From contig NZ_VHLM01000010.1 of assembly GCF_009764685.1 (NCBI RefSeq), forward strand, positions 186,001-250,000: 64,000 bases of DNA, read 5' to 3'. The translations under genes and the position numbers were made by a program. Source of the DNA: Flavobacterium sp. I-STPP5a. GTDB lineage: Bacteria > Bacteroidota > Bacteroidia > Flavobacteriales > Flavobacteriaceae. The notes under the pieces were generated by a model. That model made no database searches. It was not told the origin of the DNA and saw only the letters and a list, made by a program, of their open reading frames with translations. Positions 46,782-56,797 of the stretch are shown piece by piece (the first letter of the stretch is position 1; each line of letters begins with the position of its first letter).

Positions 46782-48782
46782 ATGGCTTTAGATTCAAAAA
46801 TACCAAATGGTCCAATAGCGGACAAATGGACAAATTATAAAAATCACATTAATTTAGTAAACCCAGCGAACAAACGTAATATTGATATTATTGTTGTTGG
46901 AACGGGACTTGCAGGTGGTTCTGCTGCTGCAACTTTAGCTGAATTAGGATATAACGTTAAAACTTTTTGCTTTCAAGATTCACCTCGTCGTGCGCACTCT
47001 ATTGCTGCACAAGGTGGTATCAACGCAGCAAAGAACTATCAAGGTGATGGTGACTCTACTTTCCGTTTGTTTTACGATACGGTAAAAGGTGGAGATTACC
47101 GCTCTAGGGAAGCAAACGTTCACAGGCTTGCTGAGGTTTCTGTAAATATTATTGACCAATGTGTAATGCAAGGTGTGCCTTTGGCTCGTGAGTACGGTGG
47201 TTTGTTAGACAATCGTTCTTTTGGTGGAACATTAGTGGCTAGAACTTTTTACGCAAAAGGACAAACAGGACAGCAATTATTATTAGGAGCTTATTCTGCA
47301 ATGAATCGTCAAATTGGTCGTGGTAAGATAAAATCATACACACGTCATGAAATGCAAGATTTAGTTCTTGTTGATGGTAAAGCGAGAGGAATTATTGCTC
47401 GTAACTTGGTAACAGGTGAGCTAGAGCGTCACTCTGCACACGCAGTTGTAATTGCTTCTGGAGGTTACGGTAACGTATTTTTCTTGTCAACTTATGCAAT
47501 GGGTAGTAACGCTACTGCAGCTTGGAAAGTGCACAAAAAAGGAGCTTACTTTGCTAATCCATGTTACACACAAATTCACCCAACTTGTATCCCAGTTTCT
47601 GGAGATCACCAGTCTAAATTGACTTTGATGTCTGAGTCATTGCGTAATGATGGTCGTATTTGGGTTCCTGCAAAATTAGAGGATGCACAAGCTATTCGTG
47701 AAGGTAAATTGAAGCCAACACAAATCGCCGAAGCTGACAGAGATTATTATTTAGAGCGTCGTTACCCAGCTTTTGGTAACTTAGTACCTAGAGATATCGC
47801 TTCTCGTGCTGCTAAAGAAAGATGTGATGCTGGTTTTGGTGTGAATAAAACAGGTGAAGCAGTTTACTTAGATTTTGCAGCAGCAATTGAGCGTTACGGT
47901 AAAGAACAAGCTTATGTTAAAGGTTTTGATGCCAATGACAAAGCGTTAGTAACAAAATTAGGAGCTGCTATCGTGGCTAATAAATACGGAAACTTATTTC
48001 AAATGTATGAGAAAATCGTTGATGAGGATCCATACACAACCCCAATGATGATTTATCCAGCAGTACACTATACTATGGGTGGTATTTGGGTTGATTATAA
48101 CTTACAAACTACAATTCCAGGTTGTTTCAGTATTGGAGAAGCTAACTTCTCTGATCACGGTGCCAACCGTCTTGGAGCTTCTGCTTTAATGCAAGGTTTG
48201 GCTGATGGGTATTTTGTATTGCCATACACAATAGGTGATTACTTAGCTCCAGACATTAAAACAGGAACAATTTCTACTGATTTACCTGAATTTGTTGAAG
48301 CTGAGAAAAATGTAAAAGCACGTATTGATCAGTTTATCAATAACAACGGTACGCATTCTGTTGATTATTTCCATAAGAAACTTGGAAAAATCATGTGGAA
48401 CAAAGTGGGTATGGCTCGTAACGCAAAAGGATTAACAGAAGCAATTGAAGAAATTGCAGCATTAAGAGAAGAATTTTACAGAGATGTAAAAGTTCCTGGA
48501 GATGCATACAGTTTCAATCAAGAGCTTGATAAAGCTGGTCGTGTTGCTGATTTCTTAGAGTTAGGAGAGTTGTTTGCTAAAGATGCATTGCACCGTAACG
48601 AATCTTGTGGAGGTCACTTCCGTGAAGAATACCAATCTGAGGATGGTGAAGCACAACGAGATGATGAGAACTATGCTTATGTTGCTGCATGGGAGTACAT
48701 GGGTAAACCAAGTGAAGCTATACTTCATAAGGAGCCATTAGTCTATGACAATGTTAAACTAGTAACGCGTAGTTATAAATAG
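46782..48782 (+). CDS. sdhA: Succinate dehydrogenase/fumarate reductase flavoprotein subunit
   Basis: This subunit oxidises succinate to fumarate using covalent FAD. The dinucleotide site [20 protein letters not shown] lies at about 37-56, the FAD-linking region [15 protein letters not shown] follows, and the substrate region [12 protein letters not shown] and [16 protein letters not shown] is typical. The 666-residue length fits the type-B family. It lies 13 bases after sdhC and 69 before sdhB. Confidence 0.96.
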   Translation: MALDSKIPNGPIADKWTNYKNHINLVNPANKRNIDIIVVGTGLAGGSAAATLAELGYNVKTFCFQDSPRRAHSIAAQGGINAAKNYQGDGDSTFRLFYDTVKGGDYRSREANVHRLAEVSVNIIDQCVMQGVPLAREYGGLLDNRSFGGTLVARTFYAKGQTGQQLLLGAYSAMNRQIGRGKIKSYTRHEMQDLVLVDGKARGIIARNLVTGELERHSAHAVVIASGGYGNVFFLSTYAMGSNATAAWKVHKKGAYFANPCYTQIHPTCIPVSGDHQSKLTLMSESLRNDGRIWVPAKLEDAQAIREGKLKPTQIAEADRDYYLERRYPAFGNLVPRDIASRAAKERCDAGFGVNKTGEAVYLDFAAAIERYGKEQAYVKGFDANDKALVTKLGAAIVANKYGNLFQMYEKIVDEDPYTTPMMIYPAVHYTMGGIWVDYNLQTTIPGCFSIGEANFSDHGANRLGASALMQGLADGYFVLPYTIGDYLAPDIKTGTISTDLPEFVEAEKNVKARIDQFINNNGTHSVDYFHKKLGKIMWNKVGMARNAKGLTEAIEEIAALREEFYRDVKVPGDAYSFNQELDKAGRVADFLELGELFAKDALHRNESCGGHFREEYQSEDGEAQRDDENYAYVAAWEYMGKPSEAILHKEPLVYDNVKLVTRSYK

Positions 48783-48851
48783 GAATCTGTCCTTGAGCAA
48801 TAAATGGAATGAAATCCGCTTATGCTCTTTGACTTTCAAACGAAAGAAAAT

Positions 48852-49598
48852 ATGAAACTTACATTAAAAATATGGCGTCAAGCCAACGCCAAAGCAGAAG
48901 GTAAAATCGTAGAGTATCCATTAGATGGTATTGAAGAGGACATGTCTTTCCTTGAAATGCTAGATGTGCTTAACGAAGGCTTAATAGAGAAAGGAGATTT
49001 ACCAGTATCTTTTGATCATGACTGTCGCGAAGGAATTTGCGGTTCATGTTCTTTGTATATCAATGGTGAAGCACATGGTCCAGACAGACGTGTACCAACT
49101 TGTCAATTACACATGAGAATGTTTAAAGATGGTGATACCATTTTTATCGAGCCTTTTAGAGCGAAAGCTTTTCCAGTAATTAAAGATTTAGTTGTTGACA
49201 GAAGTGCTTTTGATAGAATTCAACATGCAGGAGGATTTGTATCAGTAAATACTTCAGGAAAACCAACAGATGCTAACGCTATTTTGATTCCTAAACACGA
49301 TGCTGATAGAGCATTTGATGCGGCTACTTGTATTGGTTGCGGAGCTTGTGTTGCAAGTTGTAAAAACTCATCGGCAATGTTGTTCGTTTCTGCAAAAGTA
49401 TCACAGTATGCTTTATTACCACAAGGTAAAGTTGAGGCTGCTGATCGTGTAATGAACATGGTTGCTCAAATGGATGCTGAAGGTTTTGGTAACTGTACTA
49501 ATACTGGAGCATGTGAAGTAGAATGTCCAAAAGGAATTTCTCTTGAAAACATTGCCAGAATGAATAGAGAATATTTATCGGCTAGTTTAAAAGGTTAA
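48852..49598 (+). CDS. sdhB: Succinate dehydrogenase iron-sulfur subunit
   Basis: I choose ATG 48852 ([18 protein letters not shown]), giving 248 residues. Three cluster sites are visible: [20 protein letters not shown] for 2Fe-2[12 protein letters not shown] and [15 protein letters not shown] for the 4Fe-4S and 3Fe-4S centres. The upstream 30 bases in frame have no conserved sequence. Confidence 0.96.
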   Translation: MKLTLKIWRQANAKAEGKIVEYPLDGIEEDMSFLEMLDVLNEGLIEKGDLPVSFDHDCREGICGSCSLYINGEAHGPDRRVPTCQLHMRMFKDGDTIFIEPFRAKAFPVIKDLVVDRSAFDRIQHAGGFVSVNTSGKPTDANAILIPKHDADRAFDAATCIGCGACVASCKNSSAMLFVSAKVSQYALLPQGKVEAADRVMNMVAQMDAEGFGNCTNTGACEVECPKGISLENIARMNREYLSASLKG

Positions 49599-49648
49599 TC
49601 AGTTAGTCTTAATAATTAAATTCTTAGGACAAACAATTCATAATTATA

Positions 49649-49692
49649 AAAAACGCATTCAATTTCAAAGTTGAATGCGTTTTTTTTTTTTT
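49649..49692 (+). terminator. Terminator of sdhCAB
   Basis: AAAACGCATTCAA pairs with TTGAATGCGTTTT, followed by a run of T. Confidence 0.9.
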
Positions 49693-49732
49693 TAAATAAA
49701 TTTTTATCTAAATGTTAGGGTTAAAAAGTGTT

Positions 49733-50296
49733 CTAGTCTATCCATCCCCATGGAGCAGTGGGTGTTGATACTGTTTTTGTTAGATCAAATTTTACGGTAA
49801 ACAATCTATCAGATCCTATGCGTCTTAAGTTATAGGTAAACGAGGTCTCATCAATTGTAATCCACCAAACATTAGTTGCGGCGCTCGGAATTAAATTTAA
49901 TGTTTCTTGATCTGCTGGAAAAAATTGAATACCAGCACTGCCGTAATTAGGACTAGTACCGCCGTACTGTGTTACTTTATCTTCAGTTCCATCTTCGTGT
50001 CTGTGATCGTGTTTAAGTTTAATTTTGTCGTTTTCAAGCGTTAAAACCCAAGTTCTTGATTTGTCTTCGCCAACAAAAAACGGAATTTTAATGGTATTTT
50101 TGGTACAGCTTCTTACGTGCATTACTAGTTTTTTATCCCTAAAAGTATCATTAGAAGCACCTTCTTTGATTTCTCCTTCGAACGATTTACCACACTGTTT
50201 TTGTAGGTTTTCCCAAAATTGTTGCGCGCCCGTTTTTTCTTGTGCTTGAAGTATTAACTGAGTTAATAGCACAAGGGCAACTAATATTTTTTTCAT
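49733..50296 (-). CDS. Secreted protein of unknown function (187 aa)
   Basis: A signal peptide (MKKILVALVLLTQLILQAQ) is followed by a compact beta-rich mature protein with two cysteines (QKQCGKSF and RSCTKN), likely disulfide-bonded, and the motif KHDHRHEDGTEDK. Tryptophans near the end (NVWWITID, APWGWID) are notable. I do not recognise the family. It is transcribed alone, divergent from the nitrilase gene. Confidence 0.75.
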   Translation of the reverse strand: MKKILVALVLLTQLILQAQEKTGAQQFWENLQKQCGKSFEGEIKEGASNDTFRDKKLVMHVRSCTKNTIKIPFFVGEDKSRTWVLTLENDKIKLKHDHRHEDGTEDKVTQYGGTSPNYGSAGIQFFPADQETLNLIPSAATNVWWITIDETSFTYNLRRIGSDRLFTVKFDLTKTVSTPTAPWGWID

Positions 50297-50369
50297 GAGT
50301 TGTTTTTTTGCTAATGTAAGGAAGTTATGGTTCGTATAGAATTGTTATTTTTATAGAAAATTAGAAAAA

Positions 50370-51140
50370 ATGAAAATAGCCTTCATTCAAGCTCCGTTAT
50401 CATGGGAAAACCCTTTGGAAAATCGTGTGTATTTCGAATCCATAATCAATGAAATACAACTTGATGCACAAATAATAGTCTTGCCAGAGATGTTTACTAG
50501 TGGTTTTACCATGAATCCTGAACGTGTTGCTGAAGGTATGCAGGGTGAAACCTTAACTTGGTTAAAACAACTTGCTTCTAGTAGAAATTGTGCTTTTATG
50601 GGTAGTCTCGTGATCACAGAGGATGATCATTTTTTTAACAGGTTCGTTTTTGTTGCGCCTACTGGAAAGGTAGAGTATTATGACAAGAAACATTTGTTTA
50701 CATTGTCTGGTGAAAATATAGCCTATGTAGCAGGTAAAGAAAAGTGTATTATTGACTATTTAGGTTGGAAAATTTGTCCTTTAATTTGTTATGATTTGCG
50801 CTTTCCTGTTTTTTCCAGAAACACAGAGGATTATGACTTATTAGTTTATGTAGCAAGCTGGCCCAAAACAAGGGTAAATGCTTGGGATATTTTACTTCAG
50901 GCTCGAGCTGTTGAGAACATGTGTTATGTTGTAGGAGTTAACAGATTAGGAGCTGATGGTAATGGGTATGAATATGTAGGGCATTCTCAAGCCGTTGATT
51001 TTTTAGGTCATTATTTACAAGAGCCTACCCAAATTGAAGGTAGTTTTGTAGTAACATTAAATAAGGAAAAGTTAGTTGAAACGAGACAGAAACTTGGTTT
51101 TCTAAATGATCGTGATGCATTTGAGATCAAAGATAACTAA
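50370..51140 (+). CDS. Carbon-nitrogen hydrolase, omega-amidase (YafV-like)
   Basis: The 256-residue nitrilase-superfamily protein has the Glu-Lys-Cys triad: Glu40 (VLPEMFTSGF), Lys106 (YYDKKHLF) and Cys140 (CPLICYDLRFP). The MFTSGFTMNP and HLFTLSGE segments match the YafV/NIT2 omega-amidase group, which hydrolyses alpha-ketoglutaramate and related omega-amides. Its end overlaps the convergent lipoprotein gene by four bases. Confidence 0.88.
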   Translation: MKIAFIQAPLSWENPLENRVYFESIINEIQLDAQIIVLPEMFTSGFTMNPERVAEGMQGETLTWLKQLASSRNCAFMGSLVITEDDHFFNRFVFVAPTGKVEYYDKKHLFTLSGENIAYVAGKEKCIIDYLGWKICPLICYDLRFPVFSRNTEDYDLLVYVASWPKTRVNAWDILLQARAVENMCYVVGVNRLGADGNGYEYVGHSQAVDFLGHYLQEPTQIEGSFVVTLNKEKLVETRQKLGFLNDRDAFEIKDN

Positions 51141-52795
51141 AGTCGTTTTTTGTTTGTTGCTTTCTTTTTAATTTCGGGGGTGTACGGAATACTTAGATCA
51201 AAGAGTTGATTAACATCCCAATTGGCGCGCACATCCATTTCTTTCGAAAAATAGATCACTTCTTCGGCTTGCAGTTTCTTAAGGAAATCTCCCGGATCCC
51301 ACTTGCCGTTTTTATTGGAATCATAAGTGGCTCTAAGCGTGTATTGTGCGGGCTCTACTAAGTTGAAATTGACAGTGCTGTTTTCTGTGGTGTATTCAGA
51401 GGCTAGCACATCTCCTTTTGCATTTGTTAACTCAATAAGTACAGGATAACTTTTAACTTTTTGAAGGTTCACACTCAAATTTCCATAATCTGAGGTGTTT
51501 CTAGTGCTGAATTTATACGTTAAGGTGTCGTTCTTCTTTTCAAAAAAATCAGTGAAAGCTTCAGGTAAAACGGTCATTACGTAGTTTTCTGAAGGTTCTT
51601 TTTTAAAGTCAAAATACAAGCGTTGATTGTATTCATCATACTCAGTTTTGAATGGAATTGATTTTTTGTTTTTATCCAATAAAGTTATTTTCTCGTTTGC
51701 AATATTGATTAACGGTGTGCTGGTCTCAAGAGTAAACTGCTCTCTGAATTTCAAGTCGCCCATTTGTAAAGAAGTAATACTTAAAGTGTCTTTTTTTTGA
51801 TCCTTAATTTTAAAGGAAAATTTAGTTTCATACTTATCTTTTTTTACAAAAAGTTTCAAGGAATCTGTTTTTATAGGTTTATACCATATTTGTAGTGAAT
51901 CCTTCTTTGGAAATTTGGTAACCAAGTGATTTATTTCGGTATTATTGTTTTTCAGTGTTATTTTAGGTAGATCCTTTAGGTTGTCTACTGTTCCTTCAAA
52001 ACCCATTATAAGTTTATTTCCAGCGGCTTGTACTGGTTTAATAGCCTTAAATGGTAGCTTTTCTTTGAAGATCTCAAGTTCATAAAGCGTATCGTTTGGT
52101 ACAGATATAAATTCTTTTACAAACCCAATCTTGTCTTTCTTAGGGTCAAATTTATTATTGTTATTGTAGTCCTTAAGTGCTACAAGTAAATATTTCCCTG
52201 CTTTAAGGTTTTCTAATTTGAAAGTTTTCAAACTATCAAGAGTATTTGTAATGTATCTTGGGTTTTGTTTGTAAATTACAGAGTCATTAAATTTTTCGTT
52301 TACTTCATACAGCATAACCGAAACGAAAGATTCTACTTCTTTATCAAGGGCGCTTTTTATGGTTCCTCCTAGTTGCAAAGAATCAATGGTTGCTCCTGTA
52401 GAGAACACGTATTTAAACTGATTTAGTGGGTTCTCTTCGTTATTATCAGCAATACTTTGACCGAAGTTTAGGCTGTAAGTAGTATTAGGTTGTAAAGTAT
52501 CTTTGAGCGTAATTGTTAACGTTTTTGTAGGCGTAGTAGGAAGAACAAGAGGTTCATTTTTCATGGGTGGAGAAATGATAAGTTGCTTGTTTAAGTTTTT
52601 CAATTTAATATTTTCGTCAAACACCAACTGAATCTTGTTTCCTGTGAAATTAGTGCTGAAATTTTTAGGAAAACTAACTTTTAGCACTGGCGCAATAGTG
52701 TCTTTGAGACCTCCAGTGATGTTTCCTCTTTTTGCACAACTGGCAAGGAGTATTGCAATTAAAAAAAATGTGTATTTGAGATTGTTTTTCAACAT
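51137..52795 (-). CDS. Ig-like domain lipoprotein
   Basis: I choose Met at 52795 (MLKNNLKYTFFLIAILLASC) because it gives a clear lipobox; the longer frame adds six unlikely residues. After the Cys, CAKRGNITGGLKDTIAPVL is conserved in a Bacteroidota group of surface lipoproteins. The Ig_5/SbsA-like domain (about 30-130; FPKNFSTNFTGNKIQLVFDE) and a C-terminal DSNKNGKWDPGDFLKK calcium-type motif are visible. It is probably outer-membrane anchored; the function is unknown. Confidence 0.82.
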   Translation of the reverse strand: MLKNNLKYTFFLIAILLASCAKRGNITGGLKDTIAPVLKVSFPKNFSTNFTGNKIQLVFDENIKLKNLNKQLIISPPMKNEPLVLPTTPTKTLTITLKDTLQPNTTYSLNFGQSIADNNEENPLNQFKYVFSTGATIDSLQLGGTIKSALDKEVESFVSVMLYEVNEKFNDSVIYKQNPRYITNTLDSLKTFKLENLKAGKYLLVALKDYNNNNKFDPKKDKIGFVKEFISVPNDTLYELEIFKEKLPFKAIKPVQAAGNKLIMGFEGTVDNLKDLPKITLKNNNTEINHLVTKFPKKDSLQIWYKPIKTDSLKLFVKKDKYETKFSFKIKDQKKDTLSITSLQMGDLKFREQFTLETSTPLINIANEKITLLDKNKKSIPFKTEYDEYNQRLYFDFKKEPSENYVMTVLPEAFTDFFEKKNDTLTYKFSTRNTSDYGNLSVNLQKVKSYPVLIELTNAKGDVLASEYTTENSTVNFNLVEPAQYTLRATYDSNKNGKWDPGDFLKKLQAEEVIYFSKEMDVRANWDVNQLFDLSIPYTPEIKKKATNKKRL

Positions 52796-52985
52796 GATAA
52801 ATTCTGATTTCAATTTACAAAATAACGACTATAATTTATGCTTTCGAAATTTTTTAAGGATTTATTATCAATAGTAGCTGCAATAGATTAGTGATAATTT
52901 TGGTCTATGAATATAAATACTAATTTTACAGAATTGGTTATTGAGGTAAAATACAGGATTTTTTAAAATAAAAATAAATTCATTC

Positions 52986-53387
52986 ATGAGAAAAATAGAA
53001 CACATTGGAATTGCTGTAAAAGATTTAGAGGTTTCTAACTTGGTTTTTGAAAAATTGTTTGGAGCTCCCGCCTATAAATTTGAAGAAGTGTTGAGCGAAG
53101 GCGTTACTACTTCATTCTTTCAGAGCGGTCCTAATAAGATTGAATTACTGGCTGCAACCCATCCAGACAGTCCAATAGCTAAGTTTTTAGAGAAAAAAGG
53201 TGAAGGGATTCATCATATTGCTTTTGATGTAGCAGATATTGAGTCCGAAATTGTTCGATTAAAGCAAGAAGGCTTTGTGGTTCTTAATGAAACTCCAAAA
53301 AAAGGAGCTGATAACAAGTTAGTTGTGTTTTTGCATCCTAAAAGTACCAATGGTGTTTTAATAGAATTGTGTCAAGAAATACAGTAA
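52986..53387 (+). CDS. mce: Methylmalonyl-CoA epimerase
   Basis: The enzyme interconverts (R)- and (S)-methylmalonyl-CoA in propionate/succinate metabolism. The 133-residue vicinal-oxygen-chelate fold shows the metal ligands His5 (EHIGIAVKDL), a His in GIHHIAFDV and Glu in LIELCQ. No mutase gene is adjacent in the window. Confidence 0.92.
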   Translation: MRKIEHIGIAVKDLEVSNLVFEKLFGAPAYKFEEVLSEGVTTSFFQSGPNKIELLAATHPDSPIAKFLEKKGEGIHHIAFDVADIESEIVRLKQEGFVVLNETPKKGADNKLVVFLHPKSTNGVLIELCQEIQ

Positions 53388-53483
53388 TTAGAATTTTTGT
53401 AAAATGTAGGTTGTTAGTAGTCAATGCATTCGGTTTGCTTTGTGTTTTTTTTTATAAAACACTAAAAAACTATGTCAAATTTA

Positions 53484-53515
53484 TTTGTAGTAATTAAAAA
53501 ATAGTAGTAATATTG
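53484..53515 (+). promoter_or_regulatory. Promoter of the CAT-anticodon tRNA gene
   Basis: TTTG (53484-53487), a 20-base spacer and TAATATTG (53508-53515) resemble the consensus with one mismatch; the tRNA starts 14 bases later. Confidence 0.55.
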
Positions 53516-53528
53516 CAACCTCATAACC

Positions 53529-53602
53529 GGTCCTATAGCTCAGCTGGTTAGAGCACCTGACTCATAATCAGGTGGTCCCTGGTTCGAGCCCAGGTGGGAC
53601 CA
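53529..53602 (+). tRNA. tRNA with CAT anticodon (Met or Ile2)
   Basis: A full cloverleaf can be folded: acceptor GGTCCTA/TGGGACC, D-arm AGCTCAGCTGGTTAGAGC, anticodon arm CCTGA-CTCATAA-TCAGG and T-arm CCTGG-TTCGAGC-CCAGG. CCA is not encoded. The CAT anticodon fits elongator Met; the GACTCATAATC arm also resembles the Ile2 tRNA whose C is lysidine-modified, so the isotype is not certain. Confidence 0.93.
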
Positions 53603-53841
53603 CTTTTAAAATCAAGCCTTTACAGAAATGTAGAGGCTTTTTTGTTTGTTTTAATAAGTTAGTAAAGTGCTTAAAGTTTTATTTAATCTATTTTAAAATC
53701 AGAATCAGAAATAAAATTTACGAACGCTTGATGACTATTATTCTTGTACGATAATGGTTATTTTGTTGTAAAAAAGGCAATGGTATTGGTGGAAAACAAG
53801 TTAATATATGTTAGTTGTTTTTTTGTGTGGTGAAGTTTGTT

Positions 53842-53849
53842 TATATTTG
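53842..53849 (+). promoter_or_regulatory. TAnnTTTG promoter box of the small membrane protein gene
   Basis: TATATTTG lies 7 bases before the ATG at 53857, so the mRNA may start at or very near the start codon. A possible -33 TTG is at 53823-53825 (16-base spacing). Confidence 0.45.
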
Positions 53850-53856
53850 TTGCGAT

Positions 53857-54063
53857 ATGAAGCGACTTTTAAATAAATACCACCTTTCATTCGTATTCTC
53901 GTTGGCTTTTGTGATTTTTGCAAAGGCTCAGCCGCCAATTTTACCACCACCTGGTGATCCACCAGAGTTTCCAGTTGATGATTATGTTTTTATAGCAGTA
54001 ATCGGGGCGGTGTTTTTAGGATATTACCTCATTGGACGTCATATAAAAAAAGAAAACCTTTAG
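53857..54063 (+). CDS. Small proline-rich membrane protein (68 aa)
   Basis: I choose ATG 53857 (MKRLLNKYHLSFVFSLAFVIF). A signal sequence ending FAKAQ is followed by the proline-rich PPILPPPGDPPEFPVDDY and one C-terminal membrane segment (VFIAVIGAVFLGYYLIG), ending in RHIKKENL. Similar signal + proline-rich + one-helix miniproteins are common in Flavobacterium; their function is unknown. It is framed by a promoter box and a strong terminator. Confidence 0.75.
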   Translation: MKRLLNKYHLSFVFSLAFVIFAKAQPPILPPPGDPPEFPVDDYVFIAVIGAVFLGYYLIGRHIKKENL

Positions 54064-54092
54064 ATTTGCTAAAGGTTTTCTTTTTTTATATG
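54048..54092. terminator. Strong bidirectional terminator overlapping a stop codon
   Basis: AAAGAAAACCTTTAG pairs with CTAAAGGTTTTCTTT across ATTTG; the stem includes the TAG of the 68-residue gene. It also serves ribE on the minus strand. Confidence 0.85.
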
Positions 54093-54096
54093 TGTC

Positions 54097-54684
54097 TTAT
54101 TTTGTTTGATGAAGTCGGGATACGTATTTGCCAATAACATCAAACTCTAAGTTTACTTTTGTGCCAATTGTAAAAGTGTTGAAGTTGGTATGTTCATACG
54201 TGTACGGGATAATGGCAACGCTAAATCTATCTTTTTGCGAATCTACTACGGTTAAGCTTACGCCGTTTACTGTTATCGATCCTTTTTCGATTGTGATGTT
54301 ATTTAAATTACTGTCGTATTCAAATGTGTATTTCCAACTCCCGTTGGTTTCGTCGGCAAGAATGCAAGTTCCTACTTGGTCAACATGACCTTGTACAATA
54401 TGTCCGTCAAGCCTATCGCCGAGTTTCATGGCGCGTTCCAGGTTTACAATATCGTTTGCATTCCAGTGAGATAGGTTGGTTTTTTGTAAAGTCTCATCTA
54501 TAGCAGTTACTGTGTAGCGGTCATCTTGTATGGCTACTACTGTCAGACATACGCCGTTATGTGCTACGCTTTGGTCTATTTTAAGTTCGTTTGTTATAGA
54601 GGAGCTGATGGTAATATGCACATTAGAATTCTCTTTTCTTATTTCTTGGATGGTGCCAAGTGTTTCTATGATTCCTGTAAACAT
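54097..54684 (-). CDS. ribE: Riboflavin synthase alpha subunit
   Basis: The enzyme turns two 6,7-dimethyl-8-ribityllumazine molecules into riboflavin and its pyrimidine by-product. I choose Met at 54684 (MFTGIIETLGTIQEIRKEN), the invariant N terminus; the longer frame has 14 unconserved residues. Two lumazine-binding repeats are visible, each with NGVCLTVV or NGVSLTVV and a HIVQGHVDQVG-type segment. 195 residues is normal. Confidence 0.95.
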   Translation of the reverse strand: MFTGIIETLGTIQEIRKENSNVHITISSSITNELKIDQSVAHNGVCLTVVAIQDDRYTVTAIDETLQKTNLSHWNANDIVNLERAMKLGDRLDGHIVQGHVDQVGTCILADETNGSWKYTFEYDSNLNNITIEKGSITVNGVSLTVVDSQKDRFSVAIIPYTYEHTNFNTFTIGTKVNLEFDVIGKYVSRLHQTK

Positions 54685-54741
54685 TTCTTGTTTTATTTTA
54701 CTAAATTTGCACTTCAAAATTAGCAATAAATAACGGTAGTC

Positions 54742-55791
54742 ATGGTGAAAAATGCAGAAAATATAATTGTAGGGATTTCTATAGGAGATTTAAACGGTAT
54801 TGGAAGCGAGGTGGTTTTGAAAACATTTGAGGATTCTCGGATGTTAGAAATGTGTACTCCGGTTATTTTTGCAAATGTAAAAATGTTGTCTTTTGTAAAA
54901 AAATCATTTCAATCAACTTCTTTATTGCACGGAATTGATAAATTAGACCAATTGGTCCATGGAAAAATCAATGTTTTAAATGTTTGGAAAGAAGGAGTTG
55001 AGTTAAATTTTGGTAAATCTGATGGTAAAGCAGGAGAGTATGCAATAAAGTCTTTTGTTGCGGCTACAAAGGCATTAAAGGAAGGTGGAGTTGATGTGTT
55101 AGTGACGGCTCCTATTAATAAATCTAACATACAATCTGAAGAGTTTGCATTTCCGGGACATACAGATTACTTGGATCAAGAATTAGAGGGAAATGCATTG
55201 ATGTTGATGGTTCAAGATAATTTGAGGGTAGGTTTGCTTACAGATCATATTCCTTTAAGTGAAGTAGCAGCGCATCTTACTGAGGAGTTAATTGTTAGAA
55301 AGATTGAAACAATCAAGCAGTCTTTAATTCAAGATTTCAGTATAAACAAGCCTAAAATTGCAGTGTTGGGGTTGAATCCTCACTGTGGTGATGGTGGAGT
55401 AATAGGGAATGAGGAAAACTTAGTTTTGAATCCTGTTTTGAAAAAAATATTTGATAAAGGAACACTTGTTTTTGGGCCTTTTTCAGCAGATGGTTTTTTT
55501 GGAAGCAATCAATATGAAAAATACGACGCCATAATAGCAACCTATCATGATCAAGGATTGATACCTTTTAAGACATTGTCTTTTGGTAAAGGAGTGAATT
55601 ATACAGCAGGTTTAAATAAAATTAGAACTTCGCCAGATCATGGAACTGCTTATGAAATAGCGGGTAAAGGTATTGCTGATTTCAATTCATTTAAAGAGGC
55701 GGTTTATTTAGCTATAGACGTGTTTCATTCTAGAAATCAATATGCGGAAATCAGTAAAAAACCGCTTAGAATAAAAGAAAAACAGTTGTGA
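54742..55791 (+). CDS. pdxA: 4-hydroxythreonine-4-phosphate dehydrogenase
   Basis: This enzyme oxidises 4-phosphohydroxythreonine in pyridoxal phosphate synthesis by the deoxyxylulose route. Zinc-binding motifs are FPGHTDYLDQEL and ATYHDQGLIPFK, with GLNPHCGDGG between them; VTAPINK and GISIGDLNGIGSE are also conserved. The 349-residue length is typical. It is divergent from ribE with 57 bases between their starts. Confidence 0.95.
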   Translation: MVKNAENIIVGISIGDLNGIGSEVVLKTFEDSRMLEMCTPVIFANVKMLSFVKKSFQSTSLLHGIDKLDQLVHGKINVLNVWKEGVELNFGKSDGKAGEYAIKSFVAATKALKEGGVDVLVTAPINKSNIQSEEFAFPGHTDYLDQELEGNALMLMVQDNLRVGLLTDHIPLSEVAAHLTEELIVRKIETIKQSLIQDFSINKPKIAVLGLNPHCGDGGVIGNEENLVLNPVLKKIFDKGTLVFGPFSADGFFGSNQYEKYDAIIATYHDQGLIPFKTLSFGKGVNYTAGLNKIRTSPDHGTAYEIAGKGIADFNSFKEAVYLAIDVFHSRNQYAEISKKPLRIKEKQL

Positions 55792-55834
55792 ACAAAAAAA
55801 AGTGAATAAGATTATTAGATTTGCAATAAATTTA

Positions 55835-55842
55835 TATCTTTG
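55835..55842 (+). promoter_or_regulatory. TAnnTTTG promoter box of the DUF177-rpmF-fabH-acc cluster
   Basis: TATCTTTG followed by CACTC is an excellent -7 element, 35 bases before the DUF177 ATG at 55877. A -33 TTG at the usual distance is not obvious. Confidence 0.6.
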
Positions 55843-55876
55843 CACTCCCGAAGTTTAGGGTCAAATTGTGGTTAAA

Positions 55877-56419
55877 ATGAAGAACACGAAAGAATATTTG
55901 ATACCTTTTATAGGTTTGAAGCTAGGGGAACATAATTTTGAATATCAAATTGATAATAAGTTCTTTGAAATCTTTGATTACAATGAATATCAAGATTCAA
56001 ATATCAAAGTAAATGTAGTTTTAGATAAAAAAAGTACATTTCTAGAATTAAGTTTTAAACACAAAGGATACGTAAATGTTCCTTGTGACTTGACCAGTGA
56101 AGATTTTAACTTGGCTGTAAAAGGAAAAATGAAACTTATAGTTCGTTTTGGTGAAGAATTTAATAATGATAATGAGGAGTTATTAATACTTCCTCACGGA
56201 GAGTTTGAGATTGACGTAGCGCAGTATATTTATGAAATGATTGTGTTGTCAGTGCCTTTAAGACGGGTTCATCCTGGCGTAAAAGATGGTACTTTGCAAA
56301 CAGAAGCTTTGCAAAAACTTAGTAAACTTGCTGTAAGCGAAGAGAAAGAAGAAATTAAAGAAGAAGAAAATATTGACCCGCGATGGGACAAATTAAAGCA
56401 ACTATTAACGGATAAATAA
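55877..56419 (+). CDS. DUF177 (YceD-like) domain protein
   Basis: I choose ATG 55877 (MKNTKEYLIPFIGLKLGEHNF), 180 residues. The YceD/DUF177 family is nearly always encoded just before rpmF, as here, nine bases upstream. In E. coli and plants it affects 23S rRNA processing or ribosome assembly. Conserved points are CDLTSEDFNLAVKGKMKLIV and the acidic C-terminal stretch EEKEEIKEEENIDPRW. The family cysteines of longer versions are reduced to one. Confidence 0.85.
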   Translation: MKNTKEYLIPFIGLKLGEHNFEYQIDNKFFEIFDYNEYQDSNIKVNVVLDKKSTFLELSFKHKGYVNVPCDLTSEDFNLAVKGKMKLIVRFGEEFNNDNEELLILPHGEFEIDVAQYIYEMIVLSVPLRRVHPGVKDGTLQTEALQKLSKLAVSEEKEEIKEEENIDPRWDKLKQLLTDK

Positions 56420-56428
56420 TATAGTAAA

Positions 56429-56623
56429 ATGGCACATCCTAAGAGAAAAATCTCCAAAACAAGAAGAGATAAGAGAAGAACACATTATAAAGCTACTGTA
56501 GCACAAATTGCAACTTGTCCTATCACAGGAGAAGCACACTTATACCACAGAGCATACTGGCACGAAGGTAAAATGTATTACAGAGGGCAAGTTGTTATAG
56601 ATAAATCTGTAGCTGTTGCTTAA
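56429..56623 (+). CDS. rpmF: Ribosomal protein L32
   Basis: The 64-residue protein starts [20 protein letters not shown], the basic L32 signature. The zinc ribbon of many L32 proteins is absent: only one Cys (TCPITGE) is visible, the zinc-independent form. It sits directly after DUF177. Confidence 0.95.
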   Translation: MAHPKRKISKTRRDKRRTHYKATVAQIATCPITGEAHLYHRAYWHEGKMYYRGQVVIDKSVAVA

Positions 56624-56797
56624 TACATTACGGTAAATGATATTCGAACTCTCACATCGTGAGAGTTTTTTTTGTTGATCATAATTAGAGCTAATTATAA
56701 AACAACACATTCAGAAAAAAATGAAATTTTTTTTGTAATTTTCACGTCTTTTAAAAAATTTTCAAATGGAAACATTTGACTTGAAATAAATGCAACA

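Noticed and set aside
53572..53754. 60-residue frame starting inside the tRNA gene
   Set aside because: It begins in the T-arm of the tRNA and has no conserved sequence.
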